This document shows, in pieces, positions 1-5,116 of a DNA stretch of 5,116 nucleotides (positions are counted from its first letter, which is position 1; each line of letters starts with the position of its first letter). The stretch is taken from positions 1 through 5,116 of the forward strand of contig JAZDHC010000287.1 of assembly GCA_043806395.1 (NCBI GenBank), in the 5' to 3' direction. The notes under the pieces were generated by a model that saw only the letters and a list, made by a program, of their open reading frames with translations, had not been told where the DNA came from and did not search any database. This DNA is from CG2-30-40-21 sp043806395 (GTDB lineage Bacteria > UBA9089 > CG2-30-40-21). The position numbers and the translations under genes were made by a program.

Positions 1-40
1 CTCCTTCCGTCAGCTTCGCTGCCACCTTCCTCGGGGAGGG
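1..40. repeat. partial dispersed intergenic repeat, cut by the window edge
   Basis: This GC-rich block stands out from the AT-rich surroundings and contains two small dyads: CAGC-TTC-GCTG at 11-21 and CCTC-GGG-GAGG at 29-39. From memory, it resembles hairpin repeats with GGTGGCAGCGAAGCTGACGG-like cores that are scattered between genes in Clostridia and other bacteria; I could not confirm this. The left part would lie outside the window. No coding frame is evident. Confidence 0.4.
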
Positions 41-42
41 AT

Positions 43-175
43 GGTAGTAATTCTCATTTTGATATTTTTTCACCGCAGAGGCGCAAAGTCGCAGAGAAGA
101 AACGCTGAGTGAAGCGTATAAAAATTCTCTGCGACTCTGCGTCTCTGCGGTTCATAATGAGAATTGCTGCCTACC
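43..175. repeat. nested hairpin (MITE-like) repeat with ACCGCAGAG arms
   Basis: The core arms at 72-98 and 125-151 are inverted copies of 27 bases that match at 25 positions; the left arm begins ACCGCAGAG and the right arm ends CTCTGCGGT. Outside them lies a second, perfect 10-base inverted pair, AATTCTCATT (49-58) and AATGAGAATT (156-165), with GGTAG (43-47) facing CTACC (171-175). A 5-bp stem, ACGCT (102-106) with AGCGT (113-117), sits near the apex. The element is non-coding. Similar GCAGAGACGCAGAG-type palindromes are, to my knowledge, common intergenic repeats in environmental bacteria. It may be a small non-autonomous mobile element or a structured RNA/DNA repeat. Confidence 0.75.
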
Positions 176-246
176 GACAATTAAGAGTTGACACGACAGT
201 AGCTTGAAATTGCTACCTTTATTTATTGACGCTGTCTTACTAAAAA

Positions 247-281
247 CCTACAGCCTATAGCCTAAAAGCCTATAGCCTATA
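247..281 (+). repeat. GCCTATA tandem heptamer/octamer repeat, copy 1
   Basis: Four to five head-to-tail units of the type GCCTATA or GCCTAAAA form this block, which ends only a few bases before the AAGGA ribosome site of the next gene. The 16-base string CTAAAAGCCTATAGCC inside it recurs, inverted, at 1784-1799 in front of the second signalling gene. The block would lie in the 5' leader of the response regulator mRNA, or overlap its promoter. Confidence 0.7.
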
Positions 282-293
282 CAAAAGGATAAA

Positions 294-1757
294 ATGGCAC
301 ACAAGATATTAATTGCTGATGATAGTCCAACTATTGTTGAGATGTTGAAATATGCTCTTTCCAGCGAAGGGTATGAGGTAGTCACCGCTTGTGATGGGGT
401 TGAAGCGATTGAAATGGTGTATAAAGAGGATCCTGACCTTATCCTGCTGGATATTCTTATGCCAAAAATGAATGGGTATCAGGTTTGTCGTTTGATAAAG
501 GGTGACAAGAATACCGCTTCTATTCCTGTAATTATGCTTACCGGACAGGACCAGCCAAAGGATAAGTTCTGGGGACTTGAGACTGGTGCAGATGATTTTA
601 TTGTTAAGGATTTTGAGTCAATGTCCCTGTTTGAAAGCATTGAAAAACTCCTTAAAGAAACGGGAAATGTTCAATCAAATAAGTCGTTAAGTAAGAGGGA
701 AACTGTTAGCCTTGACAGCATTCTTTCACGGGTAAATGATTTATTAGATAAAAGGCTGTTTCAGACAACGATAATGAATGTTATTAATCGTATTGCTCAA
801 ACAGAGGATAAGTGTGAGGATATCTTGAGGGAAATCCTTAATGTTTTAACCCGTGTAGTAAATTATCATGTAGGCATGATTTTATTGAAAGAAAATGAGG
901 AATCAAGTCACCTGACGGTTTATGTAAATCAAGCTGTAAATGAAACATATATAAATGCTATGGTTGAAAAAACCAAAAATGATGCCATACAGCACCTTGG
1001 ATATTCTATAGATAAAACAAATATTCGAATAACAACCTTTAATCAAGCTGTTAATCATTCTTCAAAAGATGTCCCTTATAAGCCAAAGTCCTATATATCC
1101 TTACCTCTTGTGGCACATAAGGCTGTGATTGGAATTATCAGCCTGAGCTCCTCGGATGATAATATGTTTGGTGGCGAAATGAACGATACCTTAACCGTAG
1201 TCATTAATGAGTCCTCCATTGTGATTAATAATGTCATGCTTCATGAAGAGATCAAGCGACTGGCAATTACCGATGGGTTGACCAAGTGTTATAACCATCG
1301 GCACTTTCAGGAGATAATTGCCAATGAATTTAATCGCTGCAAACGATATAAATCTCTTTTTGCTCTATTGATAATTGATATTGATCATTTTAAGAATGTA
1401 AACGATACCTATGGACATATGGCCGGAGATGCTGTTCTTCGTGAGGTATCTGCCTGTTTGAAGAAATGTATACGAGATGTTGATTTTGCAGCAAGGTATG
1501 GTGGCGAGGAGTTTGCATTGATATTCCCTGCTACAAATCTGATAGGTGCATATCAAACGGCTGATAGAATAAGACAGTCAATAGCGGATATGACTTTTTC
1601 AGAACTGCCAGCAGAAAAACAGATTACAATTAGTATTGGGGTAAGCAGTTATCCAGAGATATTAGCCCAAACCCAGTATGAGTTGATTGATCGTACTGAT
1701 CAGGCATTGTATCGGGCAAAGCATGGGGGAAGAAATAGGGTGGAACTGGCGGTGTAA
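294..1757 (+). CDS. PleD-like response regulator diguanylate cyclase (REC-GAF-GGDEF)
   Basis: Predicted cytoplasmic enzyme joining two GTP into cyclic di-GMP, controlled by phosphorylation. The REC domain (about 1-122) has acidic-pocket residues D9 and D10, phospho-acceptor D53, T83 and K105. K105 is followed by D106 instead of the usual proline. A helical linker leads to a GAF-like region (about 170-316) whose ligand cannot be predicted. The GGDEF domain (about 320-487) has metal and substrate residues around D362 and 364-375 (DHFKNVNDTYGH), a catalytic GGEEF at 403-407, and the inhibitory I-site R394-x-x-D397, so it should be active and product-inhibited. There are no membrane segments. The ATG at 294 has AAGGA (285-289) four bases upstream and begins right at the REC domain. 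No convincing promoter was found: TTGACA (188) and TTGACG (226) lack good -10 partners. The cognate kinase is not in the window. Confidence 0.95.
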   Translation: MAHKILIADDSPTIVEMLKYALSSEGYEVVTACDGVEAIEMVYKEDPDLILLDILMPKMNGYQVCRLIKGDKNTASIPVIMLTGQDQPKDKFWGLETGADDFIVKDFESMSLFESIEKLLKETGNVQSNKSLSKRETVSLDSILSRVNDLLDKRLFQTTIMNVINRIAQTEDKCEDILREILNVLTRVVNYHVGMILLKENEESSHLTVYVNQAVNETYINAMVEKTKNDAIQHLGYSIDKTNIRITTFNQAVNHSSKDVPYKPKSYISLPLVAHKAVIGIISLSSSDDNMFGGEMNDTLTVVINESSIVINNVMLHEEIKRLAITDGLTKCYNHRHFQEIIANEFNRCKRYKSLFALLIIDIDHFKNVNDTYGHMAGDAVLREVSACLKKCIRDVDFAARYGGEEFALIFPATNLIGAYQTADRIRQSIADMTFSELPAEKQITISIGVSSYPEILAQTQYELIDRTDQALYRAKHGGRNRVELAV

Positions 1758-1773
1758 AAATAATAGATCGAAT

Positions 1774-1868
1774 CAGGCTGTTAGGCTATAGGCTTTTAGT
1801 CTGTAGGTGGGGAGTAAGAATAGCAGAATAGCCTATAGCCTAACAGCCTAACAGCCTACAGCCTAAAC
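1774..1868. repeat. GCCTATA repeat copy 2, with a 19-bp inverted repeat
   Basis: This fills most of the 157-base gap between the two signalling genes. The left arm (1775-1793) and the right arm (1831-1849, GCCTATAGCCTAACAGCCT) are perfect inverted copies of 19 bases around a 37-base loop. The right arm runs on as tandem units GCCTAACA, GCCTACA and GCCTAAACA to about 1868. The same unit type precedes the upstream gene at 247-281. In the mRNA it would form a stable stem between the two cistrons, which could weaken read-through or protect a processed end. It is not followed by a T-run, so it is not a typical terminator. Confidence 0.8.
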
Positions 1869-1914
1869 AACCTGAATACTTACATAGGACATATTCTGAA
1901 AGAGGAGAGGAAAA

Positions 1915-3360
1915 ATGACTGAGGAAGAAAAATATAATAGGGTTAGTCCTGATCTATCAGAGGAAGAGTTTTTATTATTTCAGCGATATATTTCAGATAA
2001 TGCCGGACTTTTTCTTGATGACAGCAAGCTTGACACGCTGAGAACAGCCCTTCTGGCAAGGACAACTGCCCTGAACCTGAAGGATTATCGAGAATACTAC
2101 CGATTTATTAGTTTTAATCCAAGGGGCGGAGAAGAGTTCAAGGAGTTAATGAACCTTCTGACTGTTGGAGAGACATATTTTTTTCGCGATATCAAACATT
2201 TTGAGATCCTTGGGAAATATATCCTGCCTGAGCTTATCAAGTATAAGAAAGATAGAGGGGATAACAGTATCAGGATATGGAGTGCTGGCTGCTCAACAGG
2301 GGAGGAGCCTTATTCTATAGCTATGTTTCTTCTTGAAAATTTTACCATTCCTTCCCTCTGGGATATAGAGATTCTGGCTACAGATGTGAGTACCAAGGCA
2401 TTACAAAAGGCAAGGGAGGGTATCTATACCAAATGGTCACTTCGGGCAATAGATAGAAAATATTCGCAGAAACATTTTACCACAGTAGAAAACAGGTATC
2501 ATCTAAATGATGATATAAAGCAAATGGTCAGGTTTGAGTATTTTAACCTTATCCGTGAGCCATATCCACTCACAAAGATGGGTAATTATTGGGATATTAT
2601 CCTTTGCAAGAATGTAACCATATATTTTAAGATAGATTCTACTAAACGGGTTATTCATGATTTTTATCAGAGTTTAAGGGATGGTGGCTCTCTTTTTATT
2701 GGAATGTCAGAGTCGCTATTTCAGATATCAGATGAATTTAGTTTAACTGAACATGATAATTGTTTTCTCTATAAAAAAATTGCAGGTCAGGAAAAACCCA
2801 CAGGATATAAACGCGAGATAAAGATACCAGTTGTCAAAAAGATTGTCTTTGAAGATGCAGAGGTTAATTTTAAGCATGCTACGGAGCATTTTAAGGCAAA
2901 GCATTATGATCGGGCAATTGTAGAGTTAGGAAAGGTTGTTCGCCTTAAATCTCAACATACGGATGCCAGATTAATGTTAGCAGATATTTATGCCAATGAG
3001 GAGAGGTATACAGAGGCAGAGGAGGAATGTCGTAAGGTAATTGAGATAAACTCATTATTACCAATCTCTCACTGCCTTTTGGGAATAGTGCTCGGTAAAC
3101 AAAAAAGGGTTACAGAGGCTATTCCTGAGTTGAAAAAGGCTATTTATCTTGATCAGGATATGGCCATTGCCCACCTTCATCTGGCTAATCTGTATTATGA
3201 TAATAAGGAGTATAATCACTCCGCAAGGGAATTTAAGAATGTGTTGAGGATAATGGAAAAGGATCTTGATAAAGAAGTTGGATTGTCAGATGGTGGTTTC
3301 TCACAAGAGGTCCTTCTTCAGGCAAAGAAGGGGATTGCAAAATTGAGTATGTCCCAGTAA
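1915..3360 (+). CDS. cheR: CheR-type chemoreceptor glutamate methyltransferase with C-terminal TPR repeats
   Basis: Predicted to transfer methyl groups from S-adenosylmethionine to glutamates of a chemoreceptor, setting signalling gain. An N-terminal helical CheR domain (about 14-75) leads to the signature TVGETYFFRD (83-92). The SAM-binding fold follows: SAGCSTGEEPYSIAM (123-137), ATD (155-157), the receptor-facing subdomain (about 170-212), DIILCKNVTIYF (227-238) and GMSESL (263-268). K232 stands where the family usually has arginine. About 25 residues later come four TPR units (about 317-350, 351-384, 385-418, 419-452), probably for protein contacts. The length (481 residues) fits CheR-TPR proteins such as WspC and exceeds plain CheR (about 280). 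AGGAG at 1903-1907, seven bases before the ATG, supports the start. It lies 157 bases after the diguanylate cyclase gene on the same strand, so co-transcription is plausible but unproven. Confidence 0.94.
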   Translation: MTEEEKYNRVSPDLSEEEFLLFQRYISDNAGLFLDDSKLDTLRTALLARTTALNLKDYREYYRFISFNPRGGEEFKELMNLLTVGETYFFRDIKHFEILGKYILPELIKYKKDRGDNSIRIWSAGCSTGEEPYSIAMFLLENFTIPSLWDIEILATDVSTKALQKAREGIYTKWSLRAIDRKYSQKHFTTVENRYHLNDDIKQMVRFEYFNLIREPYPLTKMGNYWDIILCKNVTIYFKIDSTKRVIHDFYQSLRDGGSLFIGMSESLFQISDEFSLTEHDNCFLYKKIAGQEKPTGYKREIKIPVVKKIVFEDAEVNFKHATEHFKAKHYDRAIVELGKVVRLKSQHTDARLMLADIYANEERYTEAEEECRKVIEINSLLPISHCLLGIVLGKQKRVTEAIPELKKAIYLDQDMAIAHLHLANLYYDNKEYNHSAREFKNVLRIMEKDLDKEVGLSDGGFSQEVLLQAKKGIAKLSMSQ

Positions 3361-3385
3361 AAAAAACGACTTACTCTTGGGATAA

Positions 3386-3427
3386 TAAATTTGGCTCTTT
3401 GTCAACAATGATAAAGAGCCAAATTTA
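3386..3427. terminator. bidirectional terminator-like hairpin between convergent genes
   Basis: A perfect 15-bp inverted repeat (3386-3400 with 3413-3427; arm TAAATTTGGCTCTTT) is extended inward by a G-U pair and three further pairs to an ACAA tetraloop (3405-3408), giving about 19 stacked pairs. It starts 26 bases after the methyltransferase stop codon and lies 67 bases past the apt stop on the other strand. The GGCTC core is flanked on both sides by A/T-rich DNA (AAATTTAATTT on the + side), although there is no long pure T-run. This fits a shared terminator for two convergent genes, or a transcript-end stabiliser. Confidence 0.8.
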
Positions 3428-3493
3428 ATTTACCCACATAATTCGATGAGAAGCCTATTTGAGTATCTGAGTAGTTACAAAAAACAGCTATCC

Positions 3494-4006
3494 CTAATAT
3501 GCCATTAATGCTGAGACATTGTAGTCTTTTAGATTATCTCTACCATTAAGAAAGGTAAGATCAACCAAAAACTCCATTCCTACCACAACACCACCCAGTT
3601 TTTCCACCAGCTTAATCACGGCTGCTGCTGTTCCACCGGTTGCCAACAGGTCATCAACTATCAATATCCTTTGTCCCGAGGATATGGCATCCTCATGAAC
3701 CTCTATTATATCCGTACCATATTCTAATGAATATGAAATGGATGTTGTTTTATATGGCAATTTGCCTGGTTTGCGTACAGGGATAAACCCAACCCCAAGC
3801 TTATAAGCTACCGGAGCACCAACAATAAACCCTCTTGCCTCTATCCCAACGACCAAGTCAATCTGCTTATCCTCATACTTAGCCGCAATTTCATCAATAG
3901 ATGCAGCAAAAGCTTTCCCATCCCTCCAGAGTGGAGTAATATCCTTAAATATTATTCCCTTCTTGGGAAAGTCTGGAATATCACGAATATAATCTTTTAG
4001 ATTCAT
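3494..4006 (-). CDS. apt: adenine phosphoribosyltransferase
   Basis: Cytoplasmic purine salvage enzyme: adenine plus PRPP gives AMP and pyrophosphate. The 170-residue length is typical of bacterial Apt. Visible motifs are the N-terminal IPDFPKKGIIFKDITPL (10-26), GIEARGF (54-60), the RKPGKLP loop (78-84) leading to a flexible segment with SLEYG (93-97), and the PRPP-binding signature ILIVDDLLATGGT (114-126) with the paired aspartates D118 and D119. The C-terminus is complete. The ATG at 4006 is preceded, on its strand, by TAAGGAGG (complement of 4013-4020) at a spacing of six bases. Its own promoter lies at 4053-4081. It converges on the methyltransferase gene and appears monocistronic. Nothing links it functionally to the signalling pair; it looks like an ordinary housekeeping gene. 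Confidence 0.97.
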   Translation of the reverse strand: MNLKDYIRDIPDFPKKGIIFKDITPLWRDGKAFAASIDEIAAKYEDKQIDLVVGIEARGFIVGAPVAYKLGVGFIPVRKPGKLPYKTTSISYSLEYGTDIIEVHEDAISSGQRILIVDDLLATGGTAAAVIKLVEKLGGVVVGMEFLVDLTFLNGRDNLKDYNVSALMAY

Positions 4007-4052
4007 ACTAATCCTCCTTATTTTTTGTGACTATTTTCATAATCTTCATATA

Positions 4053-4081
4053 ATTGTAGCAGAGAAAGGATTGAAAGTCAA
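4053..4081 (-). promoter_or_regulatory. sigma-70 promoter of apt
   Basis: On the minus strand, TTGACT (complement of 4076-4081) is followed after exactly 17 bases by TACAAT (complement of 4053-4058), with TGC directly before the -10 giving an extended -10. The expected transcription start is near 4046, leaving a leader of about 40 bases that contains the TAAGGAGG ribosome site and no room for a riboswitch. Confidence 0.85.
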
Positions 4082-4101
4082 GAAAAAATAATCTATTTTT
4101 T

Positions 4102-4142
4102 GAAATTCTTGCAGTTCAACAAGTTACCGAACAGCAAGTTTC
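4102..4142. repeat. inverted repeat / stem-loop upstream of apt
   Basis: The left arm 4102-4117 (GAAATTCTTGCAGTTC) pairs with the right arm 4129-4142 (GAACAGCAAGTTTC) across an 11-base loop, with one mismatch and a two-base bulge. It sits just upstream of the apt -35 element on the minus strand. It could be a binding site, a fragment of a dispersed repeat, or the end signal of a transcript from the right. Its distance from the promoter does not fit a repressor that blocks the start site. Confidence 0.55.
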
Positions 4143-4172
4143 AGAGGGCGTTACATGGGTAAAGATATAGTT

Positions 4173-4196
4173 GGGAAAAGGGTAGGGGAAAGAGGG
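4173..4196 (+). other. G-quadruplex-type motif
   Basis: Four G-runs, GGG (4173-4175), GGG (4180-4182), GGGG (4185-4188) and GGG (4194-4196), are separated by loops of 4, 2 and 5 bases and so match the standard quadruplex pattern on the + strand. Two more GGG runs lie nearby (4145-4147 and 4157-4159). This is unusual for an AT-rich spacer. Folding and function are inference only. Confidence 0.5.
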
Positions 4197-4228
4197 TGAG
4201 ATAGTTGCAATGCTTGTCCCTGCCACAA

Positions 4229-4251
4229 TTATGAACTTTCAAACTTCATAA
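4229..4251. promoter_or_regulatory. 23-bp dyad, operator-like
   Basis: The half sites TTATGAACTTT (4229-4239) and AAACTTCATAA (4241-4251) are inverted about C4240 and agree at 10 of 11 positions. Size and symmetry suit a dimeric DNA-binding regulator. No promoter could be placed next to it, so its target is unknown, and in AT-rich DNA chance cannot be excluded. Confidence 0.35.
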
Positions 4252-4605
4252 GTCAAGAAGAGACGCAATTTTTGCATTAAGTTGCCAATTTTATTGTATC
4301 ACAGAATCAGGTAGCGAAGAAGAGGCAACGGTTAATACAGTGTATTGACAATATGCCATGCCCTCCAAATGCCATCCAATCCACAGAAGGTCTTTCTATA
4401 TTGCATTGTGTGGTGAATTCTATCTATCTGAATCAATTGGTTTACATAAGATATATTATCGGAAGTTAAAAAAATCCCTCAAATAATCCTTTTTTGCTTC
4501 ATTTTTTAGTAGGATTAAGGAGATTGATGCTAAAAATGTTCGGGAGCTAAACAAGCGAGGTAAGGGGTCTGTGGTAGATTTTGCCTGCGAGGGAGGTGAA
4601 TTCTC

Positions 4606-4704
4606 ATGCTTACAGCCGCTTTTTTATTAATAGGGGTAGCCATAGTAGTTCTTTTCATGACTGGTCCAACATTATGGGAGGACTACAAAGCTAACCATCA
4701 ATAA
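4606..4704 (+). CDS. 32-residue single-pass membrane protein, unknown function
   Basis: I do not recognise this protein. The reading frame starts at ATG 4606 and ends at TAA 4702-4704. It is preceded by GGAGGTGA (4592-4599), an 8-base perfect match to the 16S anti-Shine-Dalgarno sequence, with a six-base spacing; this is the strongest ribosome site in the window. Residues about 3-19 (TAAFLLIGVAIVVLFMT) form one hydrophobic membrane helix without charges. A short polar tail, GPTLWEDYKANHQ (20-32), follows. Small proteins of this form are often accessory subunits of transporters, respiratory complexes or sensor kinases, but no partner gene is present here, so no role can be assigned. No promoter or terminator is clear around it. 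Expression is inferred from the ribosome site and the clean membrane-helix composition. Confidence 0.65.
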   Translation: MLTAAFLLIGVAIVVLFMTGPTLWEDYKANHQ

Positions 4705-4905
4705 TCTTGTCTCTTACTTCCTTAAGTGTACATCTGTGCTACCAACCACTCCCCTACCCCACGATACTATCAGAATTCCGTTACAATATTGTCCCTCGTT
4801 GGCGGGAAAGCATGGGGTGGAATCTGATGACAAAATCATCCATAGCACATTTTCACACCCAGAATTACTGCATTTACTCCTGCATCTTCCCCCTTGAATT
4901 TTAGC

Positions 4906-4935
4906 TTGACAGTAAAACAACATTGATGGTATAAT
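4906..4935 (+). promoter_or_regulatory. fully consensus sigma-70 promoter with extended -10
   Basis: TTGACA (4906-4911) and TATAAT (4930-4935) are both perfect, separated by 18 bases, and TGG directly before the -10 supplies the extended -10 TG. The transcript should begin near 4942 and run rightward. No start codon with a ribosome site follows within the window, so it drives either a gene beyond position 5116 or a non-coding RNA. Confidence 0.85.
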
Positions 4936-5008
4936 AGTAAGCATTCAGTAATCAGCTATACTCAATGAGTTCATGAACTGTGATTTTCGATTCATCTTGT
5001 AAGAAGAA

Positions 5009-5083
5009 CCCACGAATAACACGAATTGACACGAATCAAGAAAAAAGATTCCATATTCGTGATAATTCGTGAAGATTCGTGGG
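5009..5083. repeat. CACGAAT hairpin repeat (three units per arm)
   Basis: The left arm (5009-5036) begins CCCACGAAT and holds three ACGAAT units spaced about 10 bases apart. The right arm (5055-5083) is its inverted copy, three ATTCGTG units ending ATTCGTGGG. The arms differ by one inserted base and a few mismatches between the units, and the loop is 18 bases. It is not followed by a T-run. From memory, CACGAATTGACACGAAT-like palindromes are dispersed intergenic repeats in several environmental bacteria; this was not verified. Confidence 0.75.
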
Positions 5084-5116
5084 AAAAATTATTCCTAATC
5101 ATCAAGTTAAAAATCG

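Larger units (their letters stand above)
4082..4605. other. gene-poor interval between the apt promoter and the small membrane protein gene
   Basis: No convincing protein gene is seen over about 520 bases. The stretch holds an inverted repeat (4102-4142), a G-rich run (4173-4196), a 23-bp dyad (4229-4251), an unpaired TTGACA at 4345-4350, and a frame open from 4349 to 4630 with a single TAA at 4484-4486, which has no ribosome site or recognisable product. An AAGGAG at 4517-4522 precedes a seven-codon ORF (4527-4550). I found no good -10/-35 pair for the downstream small gene. Confidence 0.6.
4705..5116. other. non-coding right end with promoter and terminal repeat
   Basis: No credible protein gene is seen after the small membrane protein. 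Overlapping open frames at about 4707-4904 (+) and 4714-4944 (-) have no ribosome site, contain many Cys/Ser/Pro residues and look like no protein family. The useful content is the consensus promoter at 4906-4935, a perfect 10-base palindrome GTTCATGAAC at 4969-4978 some 27 bases past the expected transcript start, and the CACGAAT hairpin at 5009-5083. Confidence 0.6.

Noticed and set aside
199..216. GTAGC...GCTAC hairpin followed by T-rich DNA, as a terminator
   Set aside because: The stem is only 5 bp with an 8-base loop and the T-run is interrupted; too weak to call.
1365..1556. 63-codon open frame on the minus strand
   Set aside because: It lies wholly inside the GGDEF-coding part of the cyclase gene, and its translation looks like no protein; it is an antisense shadow.
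1774..1868. Rho-independent terminator after the cyclase gene
   Set aside because: The 19-bp stem has a long loop and is followed by further GCCTA units with no T-run, so it was listed as a repeat.
4156..4200. 14-codon ORF starting ATG GGT AAA
   Set aside because: It has only a weak GAGGG upstream, and its Gly/Lys/Arg-rich product follows simply from the G-rich run, so it is unlikely to be a gene.
4527..4550. Seven-codon ORF (MLKMFGS) behind AAGGAG
   Set aside because: It could be a leader peptide for the small membrane protein, but the four-base spacing is short and there is no run of regulatory codons or attenuator hairpin; too little support to annotate.
4707..4904. 65-codon forward open frame
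   Set aside because: It starts at a non-ATG codon without a ribosome site and its composition is unlike a protein; it also overlaps an opposing open frame of similar quality.
4714..4944. 76-codon minus-strand open frame
   Set aside because: It has no ribosome site, is rich in Cys, Ser and Gly, crosses the consensus promoter, and has no recognisable domain.
5009..5083. CRISPR array
   Set aside because: The regularly spaced ACGAAT units are only about 6-7 bases with 3-5-base gaps and are arranged as an inverted pair, unlike CRISPR repeats with unique spacers.

Overview
The window looks like a piece of the chromosome of an AT-rich, free-living, probably uncultivated bacterium. It has standard bacterial start signals (AGGAGG-type ribosome sites), near-consensus sigma-70 promoters, and intergenic spaces packed with short hairpin-forming repeats. 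No feature fixes the phylum. The style (c-di-GMP and chemotaxis-type signalling genes plus dispersed palindromic repeats) recalls environmental candidate phyla and planctomycete-, omnitrophote- or deltaproteobacterium-like genomes, but that is an impression and not a result.

Left part (1-3360): repeat-rich leader DNA is followed by two signalling genes on the + strand. The first encodes a PleD-like response regulator with REC, GAF-like and GGDEF domains, with intact catalytic GGEEF and inhibitory RxxD motifs, so it is predicted to make c-di-GMP. The second encodes a CheR-type chemoreceptor methyltransferase carrying four C-terminal TPR repeats. The pair parallels WspR (REC-GGDEF) and WspC (CheR-TPR) of Wsp-type surface-sensing systems, but no receptor, CheA or CheB lies in the window. 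Each gene is preceded by tandem GCCTATA/GCCTAACA units; those before the second gene also form a 19-bp inverted repeat.

Middle (3361-4081): a long perfect hairpin separates the methyltransferase gene from a convergent apt gene (adenine phosphoribosyltransferase, purine salvage) on the - strand. apt has its own clear promoter and ribosome site and is a stand-alone housekeeping unit.

Right part (4082-5116): a gene-poor stretch holds several structured signals: an inverted repeat, a G-quadruplex-type run, a 23-bp dyad, an unlisted 32-residue single-pass membrane protein gene with a perfect Shine-Dalgarno sequence, and a fully consensus promoter (TTGACA, 18 bp, extended TATAAT) with no gene after it inside the window. 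The window ends with a hairpin repeat made of three CACGAAT-type units per arm. I see no CRISPR array, transposase, tRNA or rRNA. The least expected items are the small membrane protein gene, the orphan consensus promoter, and the concentration of four different repeat families in about 5 kb.
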